DNA of 47,154 bases, from NCBI GenBank assembly GCA_015661825.1, contig DQVI01000111.1:1-47154 (forward strand). Reading direction: 5' to 3'. This stretch comes from Novosphingobium capsulatum (GTDB lineage Bacteria; Pseudomonadota; Alphaproteobacteria; Sphingomonadales; Sphingomonadaceae). Of this stretch, positions 39,088 to 47,154 are shown one piece after another (the first letter of the stretch is position 1; each line of letters starts with the position of its first letter). The notes beneath the pieces are model-generated. The model was not told where the DNA came from and made no database searches. It worked only from the letters and a program-made list of their open reading frames with translations. A program made the translations under genes and the position numbers.

Positions 39088-39215
39088 CAGGTCTTTTCGC
39101 AGGGCCACGCGCCTGCGCCCCACCGCGCGCCGGTTGCGGAACGCCGCGCCCGGCCTATATCCGGGTATCCGGCGCGCACCCCCGCCGTGCCGCATCAGTG
39201 AAAGGAATTTTGGGC

Positions 39216-39695
39216 ATGACGATTTCTGTTGGCGACACCCTGCCCGACGTCAAGCTGGTCAAGGCCACTGCGCAAGGCCCCGAAGCCGTCCAGTCGACCG
39301 AGTTCTTCAAGGGCAAGCGCGTGGCGCTGTTCGCCGTGCCCGGCGCCTTCACCCCCACCTGCTCGGCCAAGCACCTGCCCGGCTTCGTCGAGAAGGCCGA
39401 CGCGATCAAGGCCAAGGACATCGACGAGATCGCCTGCATCTCGGTCAACGATGCTTTCGTGATGAAGGCCTGGGGCGCGGCCAATGGCGCCGACACCGTC
39501 ACCATGCTGGCCGACGGCAATGGCGACTTCGCCAAGGCCGTGGGCCTGACCATGGACGGCAGCGGCTTTGGCATGGGCCTGCGCAGCCAGCGTTATGCGA
39601 TGGTGGTGAACGACGGCGTGGTCGAGCAGCTTCACGTCGAAGCGCCCGGCGATTTCAAGGTCAGCTCGGCCGAATACCTGCTTGAACAGCTCTGA
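39216..39695 (+). CDS. Peroxiredoxin (Prx5-type)
   Basis: 159 aa. Reduces hydroperoxides with thiol donors. The peroxidatic cysteine is C49 in VPGAFTPTCS, the diagnostic Prx5/AhpC-TSA redoxin motif, with the Arg-containing GLRSQRYAMVVNDGVVEQLHVE at about 125-145. The start ATG at 39216 has AAAGGA about 9-10 nt upstream; an in-frame ATG at 39198 is rejected for lack of an SD. Shares its promoter region with ahcY. Confidence 0.93.
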   Translation: MTISVGDTLPDVKLVKATAQGPEAVQSTEFFKGKRVALFAVPGAFTPTCSAKHLPGFVEKADAIKAKDIDEIACISVNDAFVMKAWGAANGADTVTMLADGNGDFAKAVGLTMDGSGFGMGLRSQRYAMVVNDGVVEQLHVEAPGDFKVSSAEYLLEQL

Positions 39696-39726
39696 TCGGA
39701 CAACTCTGATCGCATTGTGATCAGGA

Positions 39727-39761
39727 CATCCTGCCCCCTGCTTCGCGCCGGGGGCAGGATG
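39727..39761. terminator. 12-bp perfect hairpin between the peroxiredoxin gene and folE
   Basis: CATCCTGCCCCC and GGGGGCAGGATG flank an 11-nt loop. It sits between convergent stops (39695 and 39776). There is no T-run on either strand, so if it terminates it would need a protein factor. Confidence 0.55.
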
Positions 39762-39775
39762 CCTGCTCATCCCGG

Positions 39776-40399
39776 TCAATAGCCCATCAGGCTCATCACT
39801 TCCTTGCGGCTGCGCGAATCTGCCAGGAAGCAGCCGTGCAGGCGGCTCGTCACCATGCCCACGCCCGGCGTGCGCACGCCGCGCCCTGTCATGCAGCCAT
39901 GCTGCGCCTCGATCACCACGGCCACGCCCTCGGGCTGGAGGTGGTCCCAGATGCACTGCGCGACTTCGGCGGTCAGGCGCTCCTGAATCTGGAGGCGGCG
40001 GGCATAGCCGTGAAGCACGCGCGCCAGCTTGGAAATGCCAACAACCCGGTTCTTGGGAAGGTAGGCGATTGCCGCCTTGCCGGTGATCGGCGCCATGTGG
40101 TGCTCGCAGTGCGACTGGAACGGGATGTCCTTGAGCACGACGATCTCGTCATAGCCGCCCACTTCCTCGAACGTGCGGCTCAGGTGGATGGCCGGGTCTT
40201 CCCGGAAGCCCTGACAATATTCGGCCCAGGCGCGGGCCACGCGCTTGGGGGTGTCGCGCAGGCCTTCGCGCGTCGGATCGTCGCCCGCCCAGCGCAGCAG
40301 CGTGCGGATCGCCTCCTGTACATCGTCGGGAACCGGCATCTTGCCGCGCAGGGCGTCCTCGTCGGCCTCATCATGGCCGCAGCCGGGCAGTTTGCTCAT
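39776..40399 (-). CDS. folE: GTP cyclohydrolase I
   Basis: 207 aa. Converts GTP to dihydroneopterin triphosphate, the first step of tetrahydrofolate synthesis. Zinc site CEHHMAPITGKAAIAYLP and the second Cys in EAQHGCMTGRGVRTPG are present; the preceding RLQIQERLTAEVAQ is the usual helix. ATG 40399 with an AGGA about 11 nt upstream. With fthC and thyA this is the third folate-linked gene in the window, though not in one operon. The 200 nt upstream to the ftsB-like gene show nothing I can name. Confidence 0.97.
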   Translation of the reverse strand: MSKLPGCGHDEADEDALRGKMPVPDDVQEAIRTLLRWAGDDPTREGLRDTPKRVARAWAEYCQGFREDPAIHLSRTFEEVGGYDEIVVLKDIPFQSHCEHHMAPITGKAAIAYLPKNRVVGISKLARVLHGYARRLQIQERLTAEVAQCIWDHLQPEGVAVVIEAQHGCMTGRGVRTPGVGMVTSRLHGCFLADSRSRKEVMSLMGY

Positions 40400-40596
40400 T
40401 GTCGTCCAGTCCTCAACTCACCATCAGGAAACCGCCCGCGCCACGCGTTTTCACGCCGCTCGCGGGCAAAGTCCACGCGCAAGCCGCTACCCGCTCCGCG
40501 AACGCTTCGCAATGCTCTGTCGGCAAACAAGCCATGGCGGGGAAACGTTCCCGCCCCCGCCGTTGCAGGATTATTGCCAGCATTATTCTTGCTGGG

Positions 40597-40911
40597 TCAC
40601 GGCTGGCGCGGGATCACCACTTCGTCAGGGTGGGCGACGTTGAGGTCCGCGCGCAGCAATTCGCCCACCAGATCGGGATCGGCATGGCGCGGATCGAGCA
40701 GGTTGACGCGGTTGGAAAGCCGGTCCCGCTCGGCGGTGAGGAGCACGACTTCCTTCTGGCGCTGTTCGAGCAGGCGCGCGTTCTCGCTCCACGCGAGCAG
40801 CCCGCTGGGGCCCGCCACGGCGAAAGCACCCATCATCAACAGCGCGAGCAAAGCCAGAGACTCGGTCATGCTGTTGCGGGGCATCTTGAGGTTTGGACGG
40901 CGCCGCTTCAT
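40597..40911 (-). CDS. ftsB: FtsB/DivIC-like septum formation initiator
   Basis: 104 aa. Basic cytoplasmic start (MKRRRPNLKMPRN), one membrane helix (about 16-36), then a coiled coil (ENARLLEQRQKEVVLLTAERDRLSNRVNLLD) and a short tail PDLVGELLRADLNVAHPDEVVI, which is typical of FtsB in alphaproteobacteria. FtsB joins FtsL and FtsQ in the divisome and helps activate septal cell-wall synthesis. ATG 40911 preferred; TTG 40917 would add two residues. Often located near enolase; that gene is not visible here. Confidence 0.85.
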   Translation of the reverse strand: MKRRRPNLKMPRNSMTESLALLALLMMGAFAVAGPSGLLAWSENARLLEQRQKEVVLLTAERDRLSNRVNLLDPRHADPDLVGELLRADLNVAHPDEVVIPRQP

Positions 40912-41292
40912 GGTCAAACGAGATCACATTGCTTTCGTTTTGGCAAGAACGCCTCGTCGCAAATGCGATGGAAAACCCGCGTGTGACGCGAGGCTTCAGG
41001 ACGGGCTCGCGCAAGGAACCGGAACGGTCAATCTTCGCCATATACCTGTTGCGTGCCTGCTGCCCCAAAACCGATGACATCAGCGTGGTTCCTCGCGCAT
41101 TCCCGCGCCGCGCCCGCGCCTTTCCCGGCCATGCCGAGCCGAGCCCCTGCGTAGCAATCCGGGGGAAATTTTCGGCAGACATTAACCCGTCCGAAGCACT
41201 TGCGCATGCATGATCGCCGCTGCGGGGAAGTTCTCCCCGAGGACGCGGCGCCTTGTCGCGTGCCGAATTTGCGGGAAGGCTCTGTTCAGCTC
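40912..41292. other. Intergenic region between ftsB-like and tad genes
   Basis: About 380 nt between divergent genes. It must hold the promoters of both. I see no RNA gene, no strong repeat and no convincing short gene; a TTAACC half-site near 41183 is too weak to call. The 5' boundary of the tadG-like gene is itself uncertain. Confidence 0.5.
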
Positions 41293-43158
41293 ATGCGTCT
41301 TGGTTGGTTTGGTCCAGGTATCATGCGCCAGTTGGGTTCGAGGCGCACGCACCGGGACGGTTGCACGCGCCGAAACGAACGCGGCTTTTTCGCCCGCCTC
41401 GCCTGCGAACTGGCCGCCGATCGTGCGGGCAATGCCTGGGCCATCGTCGCCCTCACCGCCTTTCTGGTGATCACCCTGGCGGGCCTGGGCACCGACGCGT
41501 CGCGCGCCTATCTGGTCAAGACCAGCCTGCAAAACGCATGCGACGCCGGCGTGCTGGCCGGGCGCAAGGCCATGGCCGCCTCGGGCACCTATGGCACGAG
41601 CGAAACTGCCAAGGCCAACAAGATGTTCGCCTTCAACTTCCACCAGAGCGAGACAGGCTCCAGCACCCCGGTCTTCAGCAGTTCGGCCGATTCCACCGGC
41701 CACGTCAACGGCACCGCCAGCACGACGATGCCCACCACCCTGATGCAGATGGCCGGCTATACCAGCGTGCCGGTCTCGGTGGTCTGCAGCGCCGAATTGC
41801 AGATGGCCAACGCCGACGTGATGTTCGTGCTCGACACCACCGGCTCGATGGCCTGCGACGTCAATGGCAACAACTGCAACTCGGGCTCCTCGTCCAAGAT
41901 CGTGGGCCTGCGCGCGGCTGTCCGCTCGTTCTACCAGACCGTTGCCTCGGCGGTGACCGACAAGGCCAATACCCGCATCCGTTTCGGCTTCGTGCCCTAT
42001 GGCATGACGGTCAACGCCAAGAACCTGCTGACATCAGGCGCGATGCCGACAAGCTATTTCGCCGACAGCGCGCCCTACCAGACGATGATGGTCAAGTTTT
42101 CGACGAGCCCGACCTATGTCACCGTGAACGGGGTGAGGCAGGCCCGCTACCTTGCCATCGCCTACAAGTATATCCAGAGCACGATCCCGGTTTCCGACTT
42201 CAAGGGCTTTGGCAACGTGGCACTGGGCACCGGGGTCACGCTCTACACGCAATCCAATGGGTGGTGGGGCTATTACGACAATGCCTCGAGCGCGACCTAT
42301 GTGACCAACCAGCCGTCGAGTTCCAACCCGTATTACAACCTGCGCGACCTGGCCATCGGCACCAACGTGACAGGCACCGTCGGGAACCTGACCACCACCA
42401 ACAGCAGCTGGGGGGGATGCATCGAAGAACGCGCGACCGTGCCGCAGCTCTCGATGTCGCCCATTCCCAGCGGCGCGACCGACATGGACCTGACCAGTGC
42501 GCCGACCAATGATGACACGCGCTGGAAGCCCTATCTTGCAGACCTCGAATACTATCGGTCGAACTATACGACCTCGACGCCCGATACCACATCGGTGTTT
42601 GACAGGCAGGTCGGTTATTGCCCTTCGCCGATGATGCCGTTCACCACCGTCGATACCACGGCCCCCAATACCGTGCCCGACTGGCTCAATACCTATCTCA
42701 GCGGCCTCGTCGCCAATGGCGGCACCTATCACGACATCGGCATGATATGGGGCGGACGCCTGGGCAACCCCAGCGGGATCTTCGCTGCCAATGTGAATGC
42801 CGGCAACCTCTCCTCGGTCAGCCGTCACATCATCTTCATGACCGACGGCACGATGGAAAACTATCCCAGCAACTATACCGCCTGGGGCGTAACCGCCTAC
42901 GACGGTCGCGATGCACCGACGAACACCTCGAACACCAGTCTCGTCAACTATCACAACAACCGCTTCTTGGCCGCCTGCAACACGGTCAAGGCGATGGGCT
43001 ACACGATCTGGGTGATCGGCTTTGGCCAGACGCTTACCCCGCAGATGACCTCGTGCGCCACGGCGGGCCGCGCCTACTACGCCTCGGACACCTCGACGCT
43101 GACCACCACGTTCCAGTACATTGCCGGTCAGGTCGCCGACCTGCGGATCAACAAGTGA
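41293..43158 (+). CDS. TadG-like pilus assembly protein with vWA domain
   Basis: 621 aa. The N-terminal TadE/G-type hydrophobic helix (AWAIVALTAFLVITLAGLGTDASRAYLVKTSLQNACDAGVLAGRKAM) is followed by a long extracytoplasmic part containing a von Willebrand A fold: the metal site FVLDTTGSM with D181 and later IIFMTDGTMENY. Between these is a stretch rich in Ser, Thr, Asn and Tyr. Such proteins belong to Tad/Flp pilus clusters and are thought to act in pilus anchoring or surface adhesion. ATG 41293 is uncertain (41323 also has a weak SD). The next start overlaps its stop by one base. Confidence 0.87.
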   Translation: MRLGWFGPGIMRQLGSRRTHRDGCTRRNERGFFARLACELAADRAGNAWAIVALTAFLVITLAGLGTDASRAYLVKTSLQNACDAGVLAGRKAMAASGTYGTSETAKANKMFAFNFHQSETGSSTPVFSSSADSTGHVNGTASTTMPTTLMQMAGYTSVPVSVVCSAELQMANADVMFVLDTTGSMACDVNGNNCNSGSSSKIVGLRAAVRSFYQTVASAVTDKANTRIRFGFVPYGMTVNAKNLLTSGAMPTSYFADSAPYQTMMVKFSTSPTYVTVNGVRQARYLAIAYKYIQSTIPVSDFKGFGNVALGTGVTLYTQSNGWWGYYDNASSATYVTNQPSSSNPYYNLRDLAIGTNVTGTVGNLTTTNSSWGGCIEERATVPQLSMSPIPSGATDMDLTSAPTNDDTRWKPYLADLEYYRSNYTTSTPDTTSVFDRQVGYCPSPMMPFTTVDTTAPNTVPDWLNTYLSGLVANGGTYHDIGMIWGGRLGNPSGIFAANVNAGNLSSVSRHIIFMTDGTMENYPSNYTAWGVTAYDGRDAPTNTSNTSLVNYHNNRFLAACNTVKAMGYTIWVIGFGQTLTPQMTSCATAGRAYYASDTSTLTTTFQYIAGQVADLRINK

Positions 43159-43781
43159 TGGGAAGGCGCGCCATCCCCCTCGCCCGCGCAGGACGCCGGT
43201 TGCGGCGCGACCGGCTTTTACGCGACCGGGCAGGCGTCACCGCCGTCGAATTCGCGCTGGTCGTGCCGTTCCTCCTGCTGATCATGTCGATGGGGGTCGA
43301 ACTGGGCATGGCCTATTATGTCGATACGGTTCTGAACGGCACGATCAATGCGGCGGGCCGGGCCTCCTCGCTCCAGAGCGGGCAAACCGGGACAAGCGCA
43401 ATCGATGCCCAGGTCACGGCCCAGATCCGCAATGCCGTGCCCTGGGCGCAGGTGACCACGTCACGAAAAAACTACACCAATTTCACCAATATCGGCACGC
43501 CGGAAGACTTCACCGATTCCAACCACAACGGCCAGTATGACCAGGGCGAATGCTTTGCAGATGCCAATGGCAACGGTGTGTGGGACGCCGATATGGGCGC
43601 ATCGGGCATCGGCGGCGCCAACGACGCCGTGCTCTACACCGTCAGGGTCACCTATGCGCCGATCTTCCCGTTCACGCCGATGCTCGGCCTGCCTTCGCAG
43701 ATGAGCCTGTCCGCCAGCACGATCATGCGAAACCAGCCTTTCGCCACCCAGTCCACGCGCACGACGACCCAGATATGCTGA
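43158..43781 (+). CDS. TadE-like pseudopilin with Ca2+-loop-like motifs
   Basis: 207 aa. DRAGVTAVEFALVVPFLLLIMS (23-44) is the TadE-type prepilin segment with Glu at +5 after a Gly, the pattern cut by a TadV/CpaA-type peptidase. The soluble part contains D120-x-N-x-N-G-x-x-D-x-G-E131 and D135-x-N-x-N-G-x-x-D143, two adjacent D-x-N/D-x-N-G loops like EF-hand or dockerin calcium sites. Two Cys (C132 and the terminal C). ATG 43158 overlaps the stop of the previous gene (TGATG); the following gene starts 7 nt before its end. Function as minor pilin is inferred. Confidence 0.85.
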   Translation: MGRRAIPLARAGRRLRRDRLLRDRAGVTAVEFALVVPFLLLIMSMGVELGMAYYVDTVLNGTINAAGRASSLQSGQTGTSAIDAQVTAQIRNAVPWAQVTTSRKNYTNFTNIGTPEDFTDSNHNGQYDQGECFADANGNGVWDADMGASGIGGANDAVLYTVRVTYAPIFPFTPMLGLPSQMSLSASTIMRNQPFATQSTRTTTQIC

Positions 43782-44461
43782 ACATTCGCTCTTCCTTCCT
43801 GAAACGGCAGCGCCAGACCGGGATCGCGCGCCTGCTCACGCGCCTCATCCGCGACCGCGGGGCCGTGACCGTCATCGAACTGGCGGTGAGCCTGCCGTTC
43901 CTGATGGTCATGATCCTCGGTACGCTCGAAATGGTGAACCTGGGCATTCTCCATGACCGGCTCAACCAGCTGGCGATCTCGGTGGCCGACAATGCCTCGC
44001 GCGCGAAGCAATCGGTTGTGGGCGGCGCGCCGGTCTTCCGCGAGTTCGACGTCAACCAGGTCTTCACCGGCGCCTCGCTCTCGGTGCGGGATCTCGATTT
44101 CCCCACCAACGGGCGCGTGATCCTCTCCAGCCTGGAAACCAATTCGCAAGGCGGCCAGTGGATTCACTGGCAGCGCTGCTGGGGCAATACGTCCTATGCC
44201 TCGCGCTATGGCGTTGAGGGAACGGGCGAGAGCGGCACCTCGTTTGCGGGAATGGGCCAGTCGGGCCACGTGATGACCGTGGAATATCCCAATGCCATCA
44301 TGTTCGTCGAGGTGGTCTATCAGTATCGCCCGATGTTCTTCGGCTCGCTGTTCACCCCCCAGTTGCTGCACAAGGACGCCGCGATGTACGTGCGCGACGA
44401 CCGCAATCTGAACGCTGGGGTCAAGAACCCGAGTCCCATGGTCGCCGAAGAGGACTGCTGA
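43775..44461 (+). CDS. TadE-like pseudopilin
   Basis: 228 aa. After a basic start, RGAVTVIELAVSLPFLMVMILGTLEM forms the prepilin-like helix with the Glu a few residues after the cleavage site. The rest is a beta-rich extracytoplasmic domain with paired aromatics (WIHWQRCWGNTSY, VVYQYRPMFFGSLFTPQLL) and ends EEDC. Overlaps the preceding TadE-like gene by 7 nt, so the three genes form one operon. No Tad secretion ATPase (TadA), platform protein or CpaA peptidase lies within the window; they must be elsewhere or the genes are used by another system. Confidence 0.85.
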   Translation: MLNIRSSFLKRQRQTGIARLLTRLIRDRGAVTVIELAVSLPFLMVMILGTLEMVNLGILHDRLNQLAISVADNASRAKQSVVGGAPVFREFDVNQVFTGASLSVRDLDFPTNGRVILSSLETNSQGGQWIHWQRCWGNTSYASRYGVEGTGESGTSFAGMGQSGHVMTVEYPNAIMFVEVVYQYRPMFFGSLFTPQLLHKDAAMYVRDDRNLNAGVKNPSPMVAEEDC

Positions 44462-44468
44462 CTGCGAT

Positions 44469-45773
44469 CTAGAGCCGGTCGAGCAGCGAATACCAGGCCA
44501 TGCCCAGCACCAGCAGGGGCAGGCGCGCCTCGTAGCCGCCGGGAATTCTGGCGGTGGGCACGCGGGCCATCAGGTCGAACCGCTCGGCACTGCCGGCAAT
44601 CGCCTGTGCAGCCACGGCCCCGCCCCAGGTCGCCATGGCTACCCCCTGCCCCGAATAGCCCCCGATGGTCAGGATATTGGGGGCGAGGAAATCGAAATAG
44701 GGCATCCGGTTCATCGTGATGCCCAGCGTCCCCCCCCAGCCATAATCGATCCGGGTTCCCGCCAGTTGCGGATAGACGCCCAGCATGGCCTTGCGCACAT
44801 AGGCGGGGATGTCGGCCGGAAAACGATAGCCATAGCTCTCGCGCCCGCCAAAGATCAGGCGATGGTCGCCCGACAGGCGGAAATAGTTGATCACGAACTT
44901 TGAATCAGCCACCGCCGCATCGTTGGCGACCAGCGAACGGGCCAGATCCTCGCCCAGGGGCTCGGTCGCGATGATGTAGTTGTTGATCGGCATGACCCGG
45001 TCGGCGACCTTGCGATCAAGCTTGCCCAGATAGCCGTTGCCCGCCAGAATCACATGACCCGCGCGCAGGCTTCCGCCAGGGGTCTTGACCAGCGGCTTTG
45101 CGCCCCGTTCGAGGGCCAGGACTTCCGACTTTTCATGAACCCGCACGCCCGCCGCGATGCAGGCCCGCGCCAGCCCGAAGACATAGCGCAAGGGCTGAAG
45201 GTGAACCCCTTGCGCATCGAACGAGCCGTTGTGATAGGCCTGCGTTCCCAGCAAGGCGCCAATGTCCTCGCGCCCGAGCCAGTCGATCGCCTCGTAGCCA
45301 TAGCGCGTGCGCAGCAGGTCCACTTCGGCGCGGGTATGCGCGCCCAGCCGTGCGCGGTGGTTGGCATGGATGATCCCGCGCTTGAGGTCGCAGGCAATGC
45401 CCAGTTCGTCGACCAGATCGAGCACGAGTTGCCTTGCCGCCAGCCCCGCATCCCACAGCGCGCGCGCGTCCTCGCGCCCGACCATCGCTTCAAGGGCGAT
45501 CTGGTCGACCCGCTGCCCCGGCCCGATCTGTCCACCGTTGCGCCCCGAAGCCCCCCAGCCCAGCCGGTGTGCGTCGAGCACGACCACGTCATAGCCGCGC
45601 CGCCGCAGATGAAGCGCTGCCGAAAGCCCCGAAAGCCCCCCGCCCACGATGCACACATCGCAAGTGCCCTCGCCCGCCAGCGCCGGAAAGGCAGGCAGCG
45701 GCGGCGTGGTGGCCGCATAGAACGAGGGGGGAAATTGGCCGACAGTCTCGTTCGCATGGAGAGCACTGGTCAT
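44469..45773 (-). CDS. FAD-dependent amine/amino-acid oxidoreductase (DadA/PuuB-like)
   Basis: 434 aa. FAD-binding dinucleotide fold CIVGGGLSGLSAALHLRRRGYDVVVLDA (about 42-70), WGASGRNGGQIGPGQ close behind (the DAO-family flavin contact), then the substrate-domain and the C-terminal GYSGQGVAMATWGG motif. The GRNGGQ and C-terminal features point to the gamma-glutamylputrescine or glycine/D-amino-acid oxidase group, which oxidises a C-N bond. No puuA or dad partner is adjacent, so the substrate is open. ATG 45773 chosen; GTG 45779 would add two residues. Converges on the tad operon with 7 nt between stops. Confidence 0.87.
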   Translation of the reverse strand: MTSALHANETVGQFPPSFYAATTPPLPAFPALAGEGTCDVCIVGGGLSGLSAALHLRRRGYDVVVLDAHRLGWGASGRNGGQIGPGQRVDQIALEAMVGREDARALWDAGLAARQLVLDLVDELGIACDLKRGIIHANHRARLGAHTRAEVDLLRTRYGYEAIDWLGREDIGALLGTQAYHNGSFDAQGVHLQPLRYVFGLARACIAAGVRVHEKSEVLALERGAKPLVKTPGGSLRAGHVILAGNGYLGKLDRKVADRVMPINNYIIATEPLGEDLARSLVANDAAVADSKFVINYFRLSGDHRLIFGGRESYGYRFPADIPAYVRKAMLGVYPQLAGTRIDYGWGGTLGITMNRMPYFDFLAPNILTIGGYSGQGVAMATWGGAVAAQAIAGSAERFDLMARVPTARIPGGYEARLPLLVLGMAWYSLLDRL

Positions 45774-45807
45774 GCACACCCGCTCCAGCCCAGATTTCGA
45801 CGAGAAA

Positions 45808-45884
45808 TGGTGCGCCCGACGGGATTCGAACCCATGGCCCCAAGATTAGGAATCTTGTGCTCTATCCTGCTGAGCTACGGGCGC
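45808..45884 (-). tRNA. tRNA-Arg (CCT anticodon)
   Basis: 77 nt on the minus strand. The acceptor GCGCCCG pairs perfectly with CGGGCGC; discriminator A and CCA encoded. The anticodon stem CAAGA/TCTTG closes loop TTCCTAA, giving CCT. A minor-codon arginine tRNA, a class often used as integration sites; I see no integrase or attachment repeat next to it. Confidence 0.95.
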
Positions 45885-45951
45885 CCGCGCCTCTCTTAGG
45901 CAAGGCGTGCCGCCAAGGCAATGCGCGTTTGAACAGGAGACTTGCAGGCCC

Positions 45952-46470
45952 TCAATTGGCCTGCTCGGGCGGCACCACGGGCACCAGCAGCGGGGCGATC
46001 TCGATCCCTTCGTCGAGCAGGTCGCGCGCCTCGCCGGGGGTCGCCTGTCCGTGGATCGGGGCCACTTCCTTGTCGCCATAGTGCATCGCGCGGGCCTCGT
46101 CGGCGAAAGTATCGCCCACCCAGGTCGAACGCTTGAGCGCCTCGGCCTGCGCCTGCACGACCGCCTTGAGCATTGCCACGGCTTCGGGCGGAAGCGGCGG
46201 AGGAGCCGGCGGCGCAACGGGGGCCGGTGCAGAGGGCGCAGCAGGCGCGGCTCCTTCCGGCCCGCTTTTGTCCGGCTCGGCCCGGACCGGCGCCTGATTG
46301 CCCTTGCGCCCCACTGCCGGGGCCATGACCGCCTTGCCCACCGTCGCGCTGCCACAGACCGGACAGGCCAGCAGCCCGCGCGCCTGCTGGTCGGCATAGT
46401 CGCCCGACGAGCCGAACCAGCCCTCGAACCGGTGCCCTTCAGGCGTGCATTGCAGATCGAAGACAATCAT
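45952..46470 (-). CDS. DUF1178 family zinc-ribbon-like protein
   Basis: 172 aa. N-terminus MIVFDLQCTPEGHRFEGWFGSSGDYADQQARGLLACPVCGS is diagnostic of DUF1178: C8 and the CPxC pair form a rubredoxin- or zinc-ribbon-like site. A Pro/Ala-rich linker (about 75-105) leads to a C-terminal helix (AMLKAVVQAQAEALKRSTWVGDTFADEARAMHYGD) and ends near PPEQAN. Function unknown. Its ATG lies 10 nt after the nitrilase-family gene stop, an order (amidase then DUF1178) seen in many alphaproteobacteria. Confidence 0.92.
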   Translation of the reverse strand: MIVFDLQCTPEGHRFEGWFGSSGDYADQQARGLLACPVCGSATVGKAVMAPAVGRKGNQAPVRAEPDKSGPEGAAPAAPSAPAPVAPPAPPPLPPEAVAMLKAVVQAQAEALKRSTWVGDTFADEARAMHYGDKEVAPIHGQATPGEARDLLDEGIEIAPLLVPVVPPEQAN

Positions 46471-46480
46471 GGCGCGCCCG

Positions 46481-47154
46481 TTACGTGCAGGCGAGCCGGC
46501 TTGGCAAGTCCCCTCCGAGGGACCGTTTGTTGGCAAGACTGGGCACTTGCCCGCGCACCGCCGCCGTGCGGGCCGGGTCGATCGTGGCAAAGCCAAGTCC
46601 CGCAGCCTGCCCCATATCGAGCACGACCTCGCCCCAGGGATCGACGACGAGGCTGTGGCCATACGTCTCGCGCCCGTCCTCGTGGAGGCCCGATTGCGCC
46701 GCCGAGATCACATAGGCGCTCGCCTCGACCGCGCGGGCGCGCTGCATCAGGTGCCAGTGCGCCGCGCCCGTGGGCACGGTAAAGGCGGCAGGCGCCGCGA
46801 TGCAATCGCAGCGCGCGCGGCCCAGCGCCTCGAACAGGGCGGGAAAGCGAATGTCATAGCAGATCGCCAGCCCCAGCCTGCCGACCGGGCATTCGACCGT
46901 GACGACCGCCTCGCCGGGTCGATAGGCTGCCGATTCGCGCCATGTCTCGCCGCTCGCCAGATCGACATCGAACATGTGGATCTTGTCGTAGCGCGCGGCA
47001 ATCGCACCGGTATCGTCGATCACGAAGGCCCGGTTGGCCAGCCGGGTATCGTCGGCGCGCCCATCGGGCCCGGTTTTGGTCCCGGGCCGGATCGCCAGCG
47101 AGCCGAGATGGACCCACAGGCCCAGCCGCGCCGCCGCCTCGCGCGCGGCGGCCA
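46481..47154 (-). CDS. Nitrilase-superfamily amidase (5' end cut by window edge)
   Basis: The last 224 residues of a carbon-nitrogen hydrolase. Catalytic Lys in ARYDKIHMFD and the nucleophile Cys in LAICYDIRFP; the third residue of the Glu-Lys-Cys triad lies upstream, beyond the window. GWLWVHLG-like text (GLWVHLGSLAIRP) and YGHSLVVDPWGEVV place it with Nit1/deaminated-glutathione or omega-amidase homologues, which repair deaminated glutathione. The DUF1178 gene follows 10 nt after. The sub-family is inferred. Confidence 0.9.
   Translation of the reverse strand, partial: AAAREAAARLGLWVHLGSLAIRPGTKTGPDGRADDTRLANRAFVIDDTGAIAARYDKIHMFDVDLASGETWRESAAYRPGEAVVTVECPVGRLGLAICYDIRFPALFEALGRARCDCIAAPAAFTVPTGAAHWHLMQRARAVEASAYVISAAQSGLHEDGRETYGHSLVVDPWGEVVLDMGQAAGLGFATIDPARTAAVRGQVPSLANKRSLGGDLPSRLACT

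Noticed and set aside
45808-45884. Genomic island attachment site at tRNA-Arg(CCT)
   Set aside because: No integrase, no direct repeat of the tRNA 3' end and no change of gene content nearby.

Overview
The window is about 47 kb of GC-rich chromosomal DNA from an alphaproteobacterium, most likely a member of the Sphingomonadaceae (Novosphingobium or Sphingobium type). Supporting signs are the tkt-gap-pgk-class I aldolase-thiE cluster, the tyrosine-bearing DivL-type kinase linked to tsaE-amgK-murU-addB-addA, DUF2842 and DUF1178 proteins, Sphingomonad-style palindromic repeats, and frequent GTG starts. Nearly everything is housekeeping. No phage, transposase, plasmid or CRISPR feature is visible.

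Layout. 1-5 kb: a ClC-type anion transporter cut by the left edge, tRNA-Leu(CAA), an efp-suhB pair, a divergent small secreted protein and an OPT-family transporter, followed by a palindromic repeat. 5.2-11.5 kb (all minus strand): tkt, gap, pgk, class I fda and thiE, i.e. central sugar-phosphate metabolism ending in a strong terminator after fda. 11.7-13.4 kb (plus): a coiled-coil protein, zapA, a likely 6S RNA, fthC and a DUF2842 membrane protein with no standard start codon. 13.5-15.3 kb: two identical tRNA-Asp genes, thyA and tRNA-Pro. 15.4-19.2 kb (plus): a beta-propeller protein resembling the N-terminal domain of a plant sphingolipid glycosyltransferase, a low-affinity iron permease-like protein and a secreted M13 metallopeptidase. 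19.3-22.8 kb (minus): a small acidic protein, secA and a small secreted protein. 22.9-25.9 kb (plus): argJ, a glutathione S-transferase and a second inositol-monophosphatase-family enzyme, then an A-B-A-B-A repeat array.

25.9-37.4 kb (minus) is the most coherent block: divL-tsaE-amgK-murU-addB-addA, then trxA. From tsaE to addA each stop codon overlaps the next start by 4 nt. It joins cell-cycle signalling, tRNA t6A synthesis, peptidoglycan sugar recycling and double-strand-break repair in one transcription unit. 37.5-40.9 kb: ahcY, with a perfect palindromic operator candidate upstream, divergent from a peroxiredoxin gene; then folE and an ftsB-like gene. 41.2-44.5 kb (plus): three overlapping Tad-type genes (one TadG/vWA, two TadE-like), one of which carries Ca2+-loop-like motifs. 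44.5-47.2 kb (minus): a FAD amine oxidoreductase, tRNA-Arg(CCT), a DUF1178 protein and a nitrilase-family amidase cut by the right edge.

The observations I would follow up first are the His-to-Tyr phospho-acceptor in the DivL-like kinase, the ahcY operator, the 6S RNA candidate with two competing pairings, the start-less DUF2842 gene, the Ca2+-loop pseudopilin and the orphan glycan-related propeller. I found no clearly novel multi-gene system.
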